Assembly (NCBI RefSeq): GCF_004521985.1
Contig: NZ_SBHZ01000012.1
Coordinates: forward strand, 1-64,000
Reading direction: 5' to 3'
Origin: Ectopseudomonas khazarica
GTDB taxonomy: Bacteria; Pseudomonadota; Gammaproteobacteria; Pseudomonadales; Pseudomonadaceae
Length of the DNA: 64,000 nucleotides
In this document: piece after piece, positions 17,902-25,743 of the stretch
Layout: the number at the start of each line of letters is the position of its first letter
How positions within the stretch are numbered: the stretch's first letter is position 1
The notes under the pieces: model-generated
Seen by the model: the letters and a program-made list of their open reading frames with translations, nothing else
Database searches by the model: none
Told to the model about the DNA's origin: nothing
Translations under genes and position numbers: made by a program

Positions 17902-18032
17902 TGCGACGACAAGGTGTGGTGAAACGTTTTCGTGTTCTGCCATTGAACTACGACCCCGCAGTGATGGAGTCGACGGGATTCGAACCCGCATCTCGACCGT
18001 GGAAGGGTGTAGTTCCACCGGCATTCGTCGCA
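17902..18032 (-). ncRNA. Y-RNA-like RNA C with full-length permuted tRNA acceptor
   Basis: The longest unit. Outer helix TGCGACGA (18032-18025) with TCGTCGCA (17909-17902) is perfect; inner helix GGTGGAAC with GTTTCACC. The module is T-arm GCGGG-TTCGAAT-CCCGT (17989-17973), then a seven-pair acceptor CGACTCC/GGGGTCG (17972-17966 and 17957-17951, one G-U) closed by the loop ATCACTGC, then TA and D-arm GTTC-AATGGCA-GAAC (17948-17934). A seven-pair acceptor is the exact length in real tRNAs, and the loop starts with ATCA where a tRNA would have its discriminator and CCA. It looks like a tRNA whose ends were joined and whose anticodon arm was replaced by the Y stem. Confidence 0.82.
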
Positions 18033-18048
18033 AAACTCTGAATCAGGT

Positions 18049-18136
18049 GGCACGACAAGATGAGTGACTGTTCCGTGTTGCCACGGGCCGGTATCGAACC
18101 CGGCATAACCAATGTACAGCCACTGGCATTCGTGCC
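18049..18136 (-). ncRNA. Y-RNA-like RNA B, lacking a D-arm
   Basis: Outer helix GGCACGA (18136-18130) with TCGTGCC (18055-18049), perfect; inner helix AGTGGCTG with CAGTCACT, one G-U. The insert holds a T-arm-like hairpin GCCGG/CCGGC (18104-18087) with an eight-base loop GTTCGATA, and an acceptor-like hairpin CCGTG-GCAA-CACGG (18086-18073) with a GNRA loop. No D-arm follows; the inner helix closes after two bases. It keeps the strand motifs CGAATGCC and TCTTGTCG. Confidence 0.75.
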
Positions 18137-18141
18137 TTCGT

Positions 18142-18203
18142 GCGCAGTCGACAAGGGTGTGATGAGACGTCTTGGATGTAGTCCCATCGGCATTCGAATG
18201 CGC
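18142..18203 (-). ncRNA. Y-RNA-like RNA A, stem only
   Basis: The first unit after rsr. Outer helix GCGCA (18203-18199) with TGCGC (18146-18142), extended inward by TCGA pairing across one mismatch; inner helix GATGGGAC (18188-18181) with GTCTCATC (18168-18161), one G-U. The apical loop is only TACATCCAAGAC, so the tRNA-like module is absent. CGAATGCC and CCTTGTCG are conserved, suggesting that the protein-binding part of the RNA is kept. Confidence 0.68.
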
Positions 18204-18223
18204 TCGAAATCGTTGATCTGTGT

Positions 18224-18245
18224 GCCCGGCCGCAATGGGCCGGGC
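18224..18245 (-). other. Hairpin just after the rsr stop codon
   Basis: GCCCGGCC-CATTGC-GGCCGGGC on the minus strand, six bases after the rsr stop and about 20 bases before RNA A. There is no T-run, so it is more likely an mRNA 3'-end stabiliser or processing boundary than a terminator. Confidence 0.5.
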
Positions 18246-18251
18246 GCGTTG

Positions 18252-19802
18252 TCATAACTCCATCTGCTCGATGGCGTCGACCCAGTGGCCGGCGCCGAAG
18301 CGGCCGCTGGCGAACTGTGCCAGCACATCGAACACCGCGTCGCTGAAGCCGCCGACATTCAGGATGTCCTTGCGGTCCGCCGCCTGCGTGGTGCCGTAGG
18401 GCTGCAGATCGATGCAGATCAGCCGCGCTTGCGGGTTGATGTGCTTGATCCGTTCCCACTGCCGCAGGGTTTCGGTGGCACCATGGCGGCGGGCGTCGAT
18501 CCAGGATTCGTTGTCGGAAACCAGAACCAGTGTGTCCACCTTGGCCTTGGCGTCGGCCAGTTGCTTGAGCGGCGCGGAGCAGCTGGTGCCGCCACCGCCG
18601 ACCGCCGCCAGCTTCTGCGCGTTGCTCATCACGCTGTCACGCGGGTTGAGCGCCACCTTCACCACCTTGTTCTCGAACGGCAGTACCTGAGCACGCGGTT
18701 GCTTGCGCAGGATGGCCGCGGCCACCAGCGCCGCGACATCGATGCAGCGCACCGCTGTGGTCGCGCCCTGGCGGTAGCCGGTCACGGGGCTGTGCATCGA
18801 GCCGGACACGTCCGGGCACACCACCACATGGCCGCTCAGCGCCGGCACGTTGGCCAGCGACAGCTCCAGGGCATCCTGCAGCGCCTCGCGCACGGCCAGC
18901 GGCACACCGTCGCCGGTCATGCGGTAGGCGGCCAGCAGCTGGTACGGGTAAACCCGTGCCTTGGCCACGGCTTCGGTGTCAGCCAGGCGCTTTGCGACCC
19001 GCTCTGCGCAACCCTCGACCGCCAGTGCGCCATGGCGCAGCAGGGTGTTGAGGTTCATGCGCAGAGCCTGCCAGCCCATGCGTCCGGCCAGCTCAGCCCA
19101 TTGCTCGGCGTTCAGCGTCTCGTTGCCGAGCAGCTGGAACGGCACGTCCGGCAGCTCGCTGCTGGCGCCGCTGCGGAAGGCCAGCAGGGCACGGGTCAGC
19201 GGCGGCAGGGCGGCGGCATCGGCCGGCTTGCCGATCAGCCAGGCGAAGAAGGCTTCGCGCCAGGCTTCGCTCGGCTTGGGGTGAACCATCTTCACCACGT
19301 CCGCCAGTGACGGCTGGTTGCCGATCGCCGCCTGCAGCAGCTGGCGTTCGCTGGCCGCGTTCAGCCAGTTCTGCACCAGGCGCTTGGGCTGCGAGCCGAG
19401 CGATTTGCGTCCGGTCACGCCGCTGCGCAGGATCTGCACGAAGGTGCTCAGCATCTTGCCGTTGTCCACCACCTGCTCGAACAGCGCCGGCACCAGGCTC
19501 GAGCGCTGGGCGGCCAGGGCTGCCAGCAGCAGGGCCGGCATGTCTTTCATGTGGCCTTTCTTGCGGGCGTACAGTGCGGCCTTGGCCACGTAGCGGGCGT
19601 CGAGTTCGGCGACCAGCTTCAGCACTTCGGCCAGCTGCGTTTCAGCATCGGCGTAGAAGGTCTGGTTCAGGCAGCCGGTGACGGCGAGCTGAGCCAGCTT
19701 GTGCTTGGGCGTGTAGGCATAAGCCGGTGCCTGCTGCTGATTCAGGGTGTCGCTGGCCGGCAGTTGCGCGGCCCGGGTGTTGAACAGATTGAAGTTGGCC
19801 AT
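18252..19802 (-). CDS. rsr: Ro60-like TROVE/vWA RNA-binding protein
   Basis: A 516-residue orthologue of the Ro autoantigen. The N-terminal two thirds form the TROVE ring of HEAT-like helices (YARKKGHMKDMPALLLAALA, LRSGVTGRKSLGSQPKRLVQ), which binds misfolded RNA 3' ends in its cavity and Y RNA on its rim. The C-terminal von Willebrand A domain has an intact MIDAS motif DVSGS at about residue 338. In bacteria Rsr works with Y RNAs and exonucleases in RNA quality control. It is the first gene after the sigma-54 promoter, and the five Y-RNA-like genes follow directly, so the protein and its predicted ligands share one transcript. Confidence 0.94.
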   Translation of the reverse strand: MANFNLFNTRAAQLPASDTLNQQQAPAYAYTPKHKLAQLAVTGCLNQTFYADAETQLAEVLKLVAELDARYVAKAALYARKKGHMKDMPALLLAALAAQRSSLVPALFEQVVDNGKMLSTFVQILRSGVTGRKSLGSQPKRLVQNWLNAASERQLLQAAIGNQPSLADVVKMVHPKPSEAWREAFFAWLIGKPADAAALPPLTRALLAFRSGASSELPDVPFQLLGNETLNAEQWAELAGRMGWQALRMNLNTLLRHGALAVEGCAERVAKRLADTEAVAKARVYPYQLLAAYRMTGDGVPLAVREALQDALELSLANVPALSGHVVVCPDVSGSMHSPVTGYRQGATTAVRCIDVAALVAAAILRKQPRAQVLPFENKVVKVALNPRDSVMSNAQKLAAVGGGGTSCSAPLKQLADAKAKVDTLVLVSDNESWIDARRHGATETLRQWERIKHINPQARLICIDLQPYGTTQAADRKDILNVGGFSDAVFDVLAQFASGRFGAGHWVDAIEQMEL

Positions 19803-19842
19803 CGTGGCGTCTCGCTGTGTTTATCCGTTGTGCCAGGACTAT

Positions 19843-19858
19843 TGCAGCGGCTGTGCCA
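19843..19858 (-). promoter_or_regulatory. Sigma-54 promoter of the RNA-repair operon
   Basis: TGGCACAGCCGCTGCA on the minus strand matches the -24/-12 consensus (TGGCACG-N4-TTGCA) at all but two positions, with the required ten-base GG-to-GC spacing. It lies 41 bases upstream of the rsr ATG. The AT-rich stretch 19870-20000 between it and rtcR is the expected place for RtcR enhancer sites, though I cannot define them. RtcR at 20022 is a sigma-54 activator, which supports the call. Confidence 0.88.
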
Positions 19859-20021
19859 GGTTTTGTTGGTTGGCTGTGATTAATTTTCAACTAATTGATT
19901 TATAAAGATTTAATTTTATTTTATTGCCCGTAAGGGAAAAGCTTTCGACAGCGCGTTCTGCAATTTTCATATCTGATGATATCGTTGTTTATCTTTTTGG
20001 ATAGTTTCTGGGACGGCGGAT

Positions 20022-21623
20022 ATGAATGGCAAGCGCACGGTCGCCATCGGTTTCATCGGCGCGACCCTGGATCGGGTCGGCAAGGGCGCCAACCGCTGGA
20101 ACAAGTGGCGGCCGAGCATCGGTCTGTGTCAGCAGGCCGATCTGCTGATCGATCGCCTGGAGCTGATTCACGGTACCGATGCACGCGACCTCAGCCTGGC
20201 CGAGCGTATCCGCGCCGACATCCAGCAGATTTCCCCGGAGACCGAGGTGCGTCTGCAGCCGATGCACCTGCGCAACCCCTGGGATTTCGAGGAGGTGTAT
20301 GGCGCACTGCATGACTTCACCAGTGGTTATGCCTTCGATACCGAGCACGAGGACTACCTGGTGCACATCACCACCGGTACCCACGTGGCCCAGATCTGCT
20401 GGTTCCTGCTGACCGAGGCGCGTTATCTGCCGGCGCGCCTGGTGCAGACCTCACCGGCGCGCAAGCGTGATGAGGCGGCGCAGGTCACCGGCACCCATGC
20501 ACTGATCGACCTCGACCTGTCGCGCTATGACCGCATCGCCTCGCGCTTTCAGAGCAAACGCCTGGAAAGCCTGGCCTTCCTCAAGTCCGGCATCGCCACG
20601 CGCAATGACGCCTTCAACCGCAGCATCGAGCAGATCGAACGGGTCGCGTTGCGCTCATCGGCGCCGATGCTGCTGATCGGCCCGACCGGTGCCGGCAAGT
20701 CGTTCCTCGCTCGCCGCGTGTACGAGCTCAAGCGCAGTCGCCATCTGGTCGAGGGCCGCTTCGTCGAGGTCAACTGCGCCACCTTGCGCGGCGACGGCGC
20801 GATGTCGGCGCTGTTCGGCCATATCAAGGGCGCCTTCACCGGTGCGCAGAATGCCCGCGATGGCCTGCTGCGCGCGGCCGATGGCGGCATGCTGTTCCTC
20901 GACGAGATCGGCGAGCTGGGTCTCGACGAGCAGGCCATGCTGCTCAAGGCCATCGAGGAAAAACGCTTCTTCCCGATGGGCTCGGACAAGGAGGTAAGCA
21001 GCGACTTTCTGCTGATCGCCGGCACGCACCGCGACCTGCGTACGCGGGTCGCCGAGGGCCTGTTCCGTGAGGACCTCTACGCCCGCATCAACCTGTGGAC
21101 CTTCGAGCTGCCGGGCCTGGCCGGGCGGCGTGAGGACATCGAACCGAACATCGACTTCGAGCTGGAGCGTCATGCTCGCGAGCAGGGGCGCATGGTGCGC
21201 TTCAACCTGGAGGCACGGCGCCGCTACCTGGCGTTTGCCAGCTCGGGCGAGGCGGCCTGGCAGGGCAACTTCCGCGAGCTGTCGGCCTCGATCACGCGCA
21301 TGGCCACCCTGGCCGACAGCGGGCGTATCGACGAGGCGCAGGTCGAGGAGGAAATCACGCGGCTGCGGCGGGCCTGGGGGCTGGCCCAGCAGCAGGACGC
21401 GCTGGGCGACCTGCTCGGGGAGCAGGCTGCCGGCCTCGATCTGTTCGACCGTCTGCAGCTGCAGGCGGTGATCGAGGTGTGCCGCCAGGCCGACAGCCTG
21501 TCGGAAGCGGGCAGACGCCTGTATCAGGTATCACGCCTGGCCAAGGCGCAACCCAACGATGCCGACCGTCTGCGCAAGTACCTGGCGCGCTTCGGCCTGG
21601 ATTGGCAGGCGCTGCGTCAGTAG
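20022..21623 (+). CDS. rtcR: Sigma-54-dependent activator RtcR
   Basis: A 533-residue activator. The N-terminal CARF-like sensor (about 1-180; IGFIGATLDR, VHITTGTHV) is thought to bind RNA ends with 2',3'-cyclic phosphate. The AAA+ domain has Walker A GPTGAGKS, the sigma-54 contact loop GAFTGA and Walker B MLFLDEIGEL. The C-terminus (about 480-533) is a helix-turn-helix. It is divergent from rsr and should activate the promoter at 19843-19858 when tRNAs are damaged. Its last codons overlap the convergent gene at 21617 by seven bases. Confidence 0.96.
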   Translation: MNGKRTVAIGFIGATLDRVGKGANRWNKWRPSIGLCQQADLLIDRLELIHGTDARDLSLAERIRADIQQISPETEVRLQPMHLRNPWDFEEVYGALHDFTSGYAFDTEHEDYLVHITTGTHVAQICWFLLTEARYLPARLVQTSPARKRDEAAQVTGTHALIDLDLSRYDRIASRFQSKRLESLAFLKSGIATRNDAFNRSIEQIERVALRSSAPMLLIGPTGAGKSFLARRVYELKRSRHLVEGRFVEVNCATLRGDGAMSALFGHIKGAFTGAQNARDGLLRAADGGMLFLDEIGELGLDEQAMLLKAIEEKRFFPMGSDKEVSSDFLLIAGTHRDLRTRVAEGLFREDLYARINLWTFELPGLAGRREDIEPNIDFELERHAREQGRMVRFNLEARRRYLAFASSGEAAWQGNFRELSASITRMATLADSGRIDEAQVEEEITRLRRAWGLAQQQDALGDLLGEQAAGLDLFDRLQLQAVIEVCRQADSLSEAGRRLYQVSRLAKAQPNDADRLRKYLARFGLDWQALRQ

Positions 21624-23455
21624 TGATACCAGCGCAGCTCCAGCTGCACCTCGTTGACCGGGCTGGCGAGTTGGCTGAACTCACGCTGGGCGCTCAGGCG
21701 CAGGCCGAGGTTGCGCGAGACTTCCCACTGCTGGTTGAGTGACAGGCGGCGGCGCACCTCTCCGTTGTGGAAGTAGTCGCCAGCCGCCTCCAGGGTCAGG
21801 TTGCCCATGGGGTTGCGCCAGAGCAGGCCGGTGTTGAAGCCCAGCGCGGGGGCGATGACGGCGGCGAAGTCCTCGTTGTATTCCAGGCGCGCGGTGCCGA
21901 GGGCGAAGCCGAGCAGGTCGTCGTGCAGTTGCCAGCTGGCGCCTGCACCGCCACTGAGATGACCGACCAGCGGAGTATCGCCATCTTCACCCAGTACCCG
22001 CTCCAGCCCGCCTCCGACCTGCCAGGAGAGCGGTTGCAGCAAGGCGTTGCGCGGGGTCAGCGAGCGGATGTTGGCCAGGTCCAGGCGCTGCAGCTGCCAG
22101 TGGTTGTTCTCGTACTGACGCAGCTTGAGCTGGAGAATCTCGATCTGTGCGCCGAGCGGGAAACCGTCGAGGTTGTCGTTCAGGTCGTGGTAGGCCATGC
22201 GCAGGCCGTACTCGGCGAAGGCGCGATCGTCACGGCTGCCGCCGGCCAGTTGCCAGGTCCGCGATTCGTGGCCTTCCTCGGGCAGCGGTGGGCGCTCGAC
22301 GTCCAGTGCCGGCGGCGGATTGCGGCTGATGGCGCCGAGCAGCTGGAAGCTGCGCTGGGCGTTGCTGCTGCGCTCTTCGTCGTTGGCGTGGTAGCGCACC
22401 AGGCGGAAGGCTGCGTCCTGCATCAAGGCGCGGCGCTCGGCGGGCAGGGCGGTAAAGGCGGCGTCGTCCAGTTGCGCCGGGTCCTGGCTCAGGCGCAGTA
22501 CCCAGGCCTGCTCGTCGGCGTCCAGCGGGGCGGCACGCTCCAGCAGCTCGCGCTCACGCGACGGGCGATAGTCGATGCGCTCGATCAGCCCGGCGTCCTT
22601 GACCGCGCGCACGGTGTCGGTGGGGATGGCGGTGAGCGGGAAGTGCTCGGTCAGCTCGATGCCGGGGCGGGCGATTTCCAGCAGTTCCAGCAGGCGGTAG
22701 GAGCAGTTCTCGTCGAAGAAGAAGTAGTCGAAGCGGATCTGCTTGAGTTCCCAGACGTGCTCGACCATGCGCGTGGTTTCCTCCGGCGTCAGGTTGAGCC
22801 GGTACTCCCACAGGTCACGGTTCTCCAGGCGGTTGTACTCGCTGAGTTTCTCGCGGTACGGCACCAGGGCGAACAGGCCGGGGTAACCCCCCATCAGCCC
22901 GCGCCAGGCATAGAGGATGCTGTTGTCGTTGCCTTCGATGAAGGCCCCGAAGTTTAGCGCGTAGCTGAGCAAGGCGGTGTTGTGGCTGTCGATGTCGGGC
23001 TGGTCGATGCGCAGCAGGGTATGACCGAACATCGACGACGGGCTGTTCAGGTAGGCCGCCGGGAACACCAGCACCGTGCTGTGTGGGTTCACGTCGGCGA
23101 TCCACGTGCGGTACTCGGCGCAGTCCGGGGTGGGCAGGTCGTTCAGTTGCAGCTGCGCCTTGAGCCAGCGCGTACGCGCCGGGTAGACGCACTGCGGGTG
23201 GCGGTCGCCCAGCTCGGCGGGCTGGTACAGCGCCTTGACGGTCGCCTGGAGCTCGGCTGCCGGGTCGCTGGCGCCGTGTTCCGCGAGAAAGAAATCGTCG
23301 TCGTCGACGTAGCTGCGCCAGCCACCGAGTTTGCCGGTTTCGTAGTGGCCCAGGGCGATCCAGTAGGGATCGTCAGCCAGTCGTTCGAGGCTGGCGGCAT
23401 GCAAGGGCAGGCTGAGACTCAGGGCGATGACGGCGAATATCCGTTTCAAGGGCAC
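21617..23455 (-). CDS. DUF4105 (Lnb-type N-terminal) envelope protein
   Basis: About 612 residues. A signal peptide (start then PLKRIFAVIALSLSLPLHA) precedes a periplasmic DUF4105 domain with the conserved FPAAYLNSPSSMFGHTLLR, GLFALVPYREKL and FFDENCSYRLLELLE segments, which contain possible catalytic His and Cys residues of a papain-like fold. The last 200 or so residues alternate as amphipathic strands and end in Tyr (LRWYHY), like an outer-membrane barrel. I favour the GTG at 23455, just before the signal peptide; an ATG at 23497 is in frame but has no ribosome site. Function is unknown. Not part of the rtc operon. Confidence 0.75.
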   Translation of the reverse strand: MPLKRIFAVIALSLSLPLHAASLERLADDPYWIALGHYETGKLGGWRSYVDDDDFFLAEHGASDPAAELQATVKALYQPAELGDRHPQCVYPARTRWLKAQLQLNDLPTPDCAEYRTWIADVNPHSTVLVFPAAYLNSPSSMFGHTLLRIDQPDIDSHNTALLSYALNFGAFIEGNDNSILYAWRGLMGGYPGLFALVPYREKLSEYNRLENRDLWEYRLNLTPEETTRMVEHVWELKQIRFDYFFFDENCSYRLLELLEIARPGIELTEHFPLTAIPTDTVRAVKDAGLIERIDYRPSRERELLERAAPLDADEQAWVLRLSQDPAQLDDAAFTALPAERRALMQDAAFRLVRYHANDEERSSNAQRSFQLLGAISRNPPPALDVERPPLPEEGHESRTWQLAGGSRDDRAFAEYGLRMAYHDLNDNLDGFPLGAQIEILQLKLRQYENNHWQLQRLDLANIRSLTPRNALLQPLSWQVGGGLERVLGEDGDTPLVGHLSGGAGASWQLHDDLLGFALGTARLEYNEDFAAVIAPALGFNTGLLWRNPMGNLTLEAAGDYFHNGEVRRRLSLNQQWEVSRNLGLRLSAQREFSQLASPVNEVQLELRWYHY

Positions 23456-23615
23456 TGTTCTTCTGCTTATGAGGATGGCCGAGCTTTGGTCAGCCATGCG
23501 CTGGGTGTCAAGGCAGTCGATGAACGCATTTCGCGCAAGTGCTGATCGGCGTCAGTCTTGCGCCGTGCGCGGCGGATCACACTGGTGATTCCTCACTCCC
23601 AAGGAGACAGGGCTC

Positions 23616-23927
23616 ATGGCTCATCGAGATGTGCTGGACGCGCTGCAGCGCGACTATACGACCCGCGCCGAGGCGATTCGCCGAGATCTGGGGCGCACCC
23701 ATTCGGCCGATTTCGCCGAGCAGGCGCAGCAACGGCAGAACGATGAAGTGCTGGAGGCCCTGCTGGCCGAGGCCGAGCAGGGCTTGGTGCGGGTGCGCCA
23801 GGCGCAGCAGCGGCTGGCCGAAGGGCGCTATGGCGAATGCCTGTGCTGTGGCGAGCCGATCGATGCGGCGCGCCTGGCCGCCATGCCGGTCGCCGAGTAC
23901 TGCCTGCACTGCGCCGAGTTCAACTGA
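23616..23927 (+). CDS. DksA/TraR-type zinc-finger protein
   Basis: A 103-residue protein with a helical coiled-coil half and a C-terminal C4 zinc finger, CLCCGEP...YCLHC (about residues 74-98). It looks like the short DksA relatives that reach into the RNA polymerase secondary channel. AAGGAGA precedes the ATG by nine bases. Its 3' end overlaps the convergent antiporter gene by eight bases. The acidic coiled-coil tip pair of true DksA is not obvious, so whether it acts on transcription is uncertain. Confidence 0.85.
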   Translation: MAHRDVLDALQRDYTTRAEAIRRDLGRTHSADFAEQAQQRQNDEVLEALLAEAEQGLVRVRQAQQRLAEGRYGECLCCGEPIDAARLAAMPVAEYCLHCAEFN

Positions 23928-25560
23928 GCGGCGCTTCGACCTCCTGCAGCAGACGGCGGGCGGCCGAGTCGGCGGCGTCGATGTAGGGTTGCAGGACGCT
24001 GGCCGCGCCGGCGCGATTGAAGGCTTCCAGGTCGCCTTCGCGGAAGGCGCTGAGGGTCACGCTGCCGCGAAAGCCGGCACTGCGCGCGGCGCGCAGCAGC
24101 AATGCGTTGACCTCGCGCTGGGGGATGGTGCTGACCAGCGCGCGGGCCTGCTGCAGGGGCAGGTGGGCGATGAAGTCGGCGTCCTCGGCATCGCCGTAGC
24201 ACACGGCCAGGCCGGCCTGGCGGGCGCTGGCCAGCGCCTGTGGGTCGAAGTCCACGCCCAGCACGCGCAGGCCACCCTCCTGCAGGCGGTGCGCCAGCTC
24301 GCGCCCGTAGCGACCGAGGCCGTAGACGATGACTTCCGGCTGTGCCTGGGCGGGGGCGTTGTCCTCGGCATTCTCGCGGTGGGCGACTTTTCGCTCGAAC
24401 ATCCCGAGCCAGGGGGACAGGCGTTCGAACAGCGGTTGCGAGTAGAGAATCATGTAGGTGGACAGGGTGATGGTGATGATTCCCACCAGGGTCGTCAGTC
24501 CCAGTGCCGCTCCGCCCACGTGGCCGAGGCTGATGCCCATGGCGACGAAGATGATGGAGAACTCGCTGATCTGCGCCACCGTCAGGCCGGCCATGAAACC
24601 GGTGCGCTTGCGGTAGCCCATGGCGCCCATGATGGCCATGACGATCAGGGGGTTGCCGATCAGCACGAACAGCGACAGCAGCACGGCGCTGCCGATCTGC
24701 TGGTGCAGGTAGGAAAAGTCCAGCTGGATGCCCAGGTGCAGGAAGAAGAACAGCAGGAGGAAGTCGCGCAGGCTGGTCAGGCGGCTGGCGATCGCCTCGC
24801 GCAGCGGCGTGGAGGCCAGGCAGAAACCGGCGATGAACGCGCCCAGCTCCTTGGACAGGCCAAGTGCCTCGGCACCGCCCGCCAGCAGCGTGCCCCAGGC
24901 GATCGCCACCAGCATCAGCAGCTCGGGGGAGCGGGCCATGGGGGTCAGCAGGCGGGGTAGGGCGAAGCGCATCAGCAGGTAGAGCACCAGCAGGCTGGCC
25001 AGCAGCGCGCCGATCAGGGCCAGCGGTGACAGGCCCGTGTGCTCGCCACTGGCCGGCTGGTACAGGCTGATCACCAGCATCGCCAGCACCACGGCGATGT
25101 CCTGCACGATGAGGAAACCCATGGCGATGCGCCCGTGCAGCGAGTCGATCTCGCCTTTGTCCGACAGCAGCTTGACGATGATGATGGTGCTGGAGAAGGT
25201 CAGCGCGACGGCGACGTAGCCGGCGCTCGTCCAGTCCAGGCCCAGCAGGCGGCACAGGGCCAGGCCGGCGAGGATGGTGAAGGCCAGCTGCCCCAGGCCC
25301 GTGGCCAGGGCCACCGCACCCAGGGTGCGTACCAGGTGCATGTCCAGCTTGAGACCGACGACGAACAGCAGCACGGTGATGCCGATTTCCGACAGCAGGC
25401 TGATGGAACTGTGATCGCCCGACAGGTTCATCACCGCCGGGCCGGCGAGAATGCCGACCAGGATGTAGGCGATGATCAGCGGCTGGCGCAGCTTCACGGC
25501 GAGCATGCCGAGCAGCGCGGACAGGCTGAGCAGGGCGGCGATTTCCTGAAAGGCACTCAT
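23920..25560 (-). CDS. Cation:proton antiporter with TrkA-N domain (KefB/YbaL-like)
   Basis: A 546-residue membrane protein. Residues 1-390 hold about 12 helices of the CPA2 monovalent cation:proton antiporter family (GILAGPAVMNLSGDH, TFSSTIIIVKLLSDKGEIDS, GLTVAQISEFSIIF). Residues 410-530 are a Rossmann TrkA-N domain (VIVYGLGRYGRELAHRL) that would bind NAD(H) and gate transport. It probably exchanges K+ or Na+ for protons at the inner membrane. ATG 25560 has AAGGAA upstream; the longer frame is not supported. Confidence 0.88.
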   Translation of the reverse strand: MSAFQEIAALLSLSALLGMLAVKLRQPLIIAYILVGILAGPAVMNLSGDHSSISLLSEIGITVLLFVVGLKLDMHLVRTLGAVALATGLGQLAFTILAGLALCRLLGLDWTSAGYVAVALTFSSTIIIVKLLSDKGEIDSLHGRIAMGFLIVQDIAVVLAMLVISLYQPASGEHTGLSPLALIGALLASLLVLYLLMRFALPRLLTPMARSPELLMLVAIAWGTLLAGGAEALGLSKELGAFIAGFCLASTPLREAIASRLTSLRDFLLLFFFLHLGIQLDFSYLHQQIGSAVLLSLFVLIGNPLIVMAIMGAMGYRKRTGFMAGLTVAQISEFSIIFVAMGISLGHVGGAALGLTTLVGIITITLSTYMILYSQPLFERLSPWLGMFERKVAHRENAEDNAPAQAQPEVIVYGLGRYGRELAHRLQEGGLRVLGVDFDPQALASARQAGLAVCYGDAEDADFIAHLPLQQARALVSTIPQREVNALLLRAARSAGFRGSVTLSAFREGDLEAFNRAGAASVLQPYIDAADSAARRLLQEVEAPLS

Positions 25561-25743
25561 AGGCAAGGTTCCTTGTGGTGGGGCTGCCTGTCGATGGTGC
25601 AGGCTTGGTGGGGCAATGCGTGGCAGCTTATCGCAGCACCGTTTTTGCGCATTGCCTTGAATCAAGCCTTGATCCTCTTCGCGCCACAGGCCCAGAATCA
25701 CCCCATGTTTTGCGGAAGACTCCGCCCGCTATAAGGATCGCCA

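Noticed and set aside
17609..18067. A 152-codon plus-strand open frame (and two minus-strand frames) across the gap between rtcB and rsr
   Set aside because: The translations contain fragments such as GRESNPQP and DSNPRP that arise when tRNA T-arms are translated. The DNA is explained by the five structured RNAs.
17621..18203. Ordinary tRNA genes or tRNA pseudogenes
   Set aside because: T-arms precede D-arms, no anticodon arm lies between them, acceptor strands are joined by a loop, and no unit has a normal 5'-D-anticodon-T-3' order.
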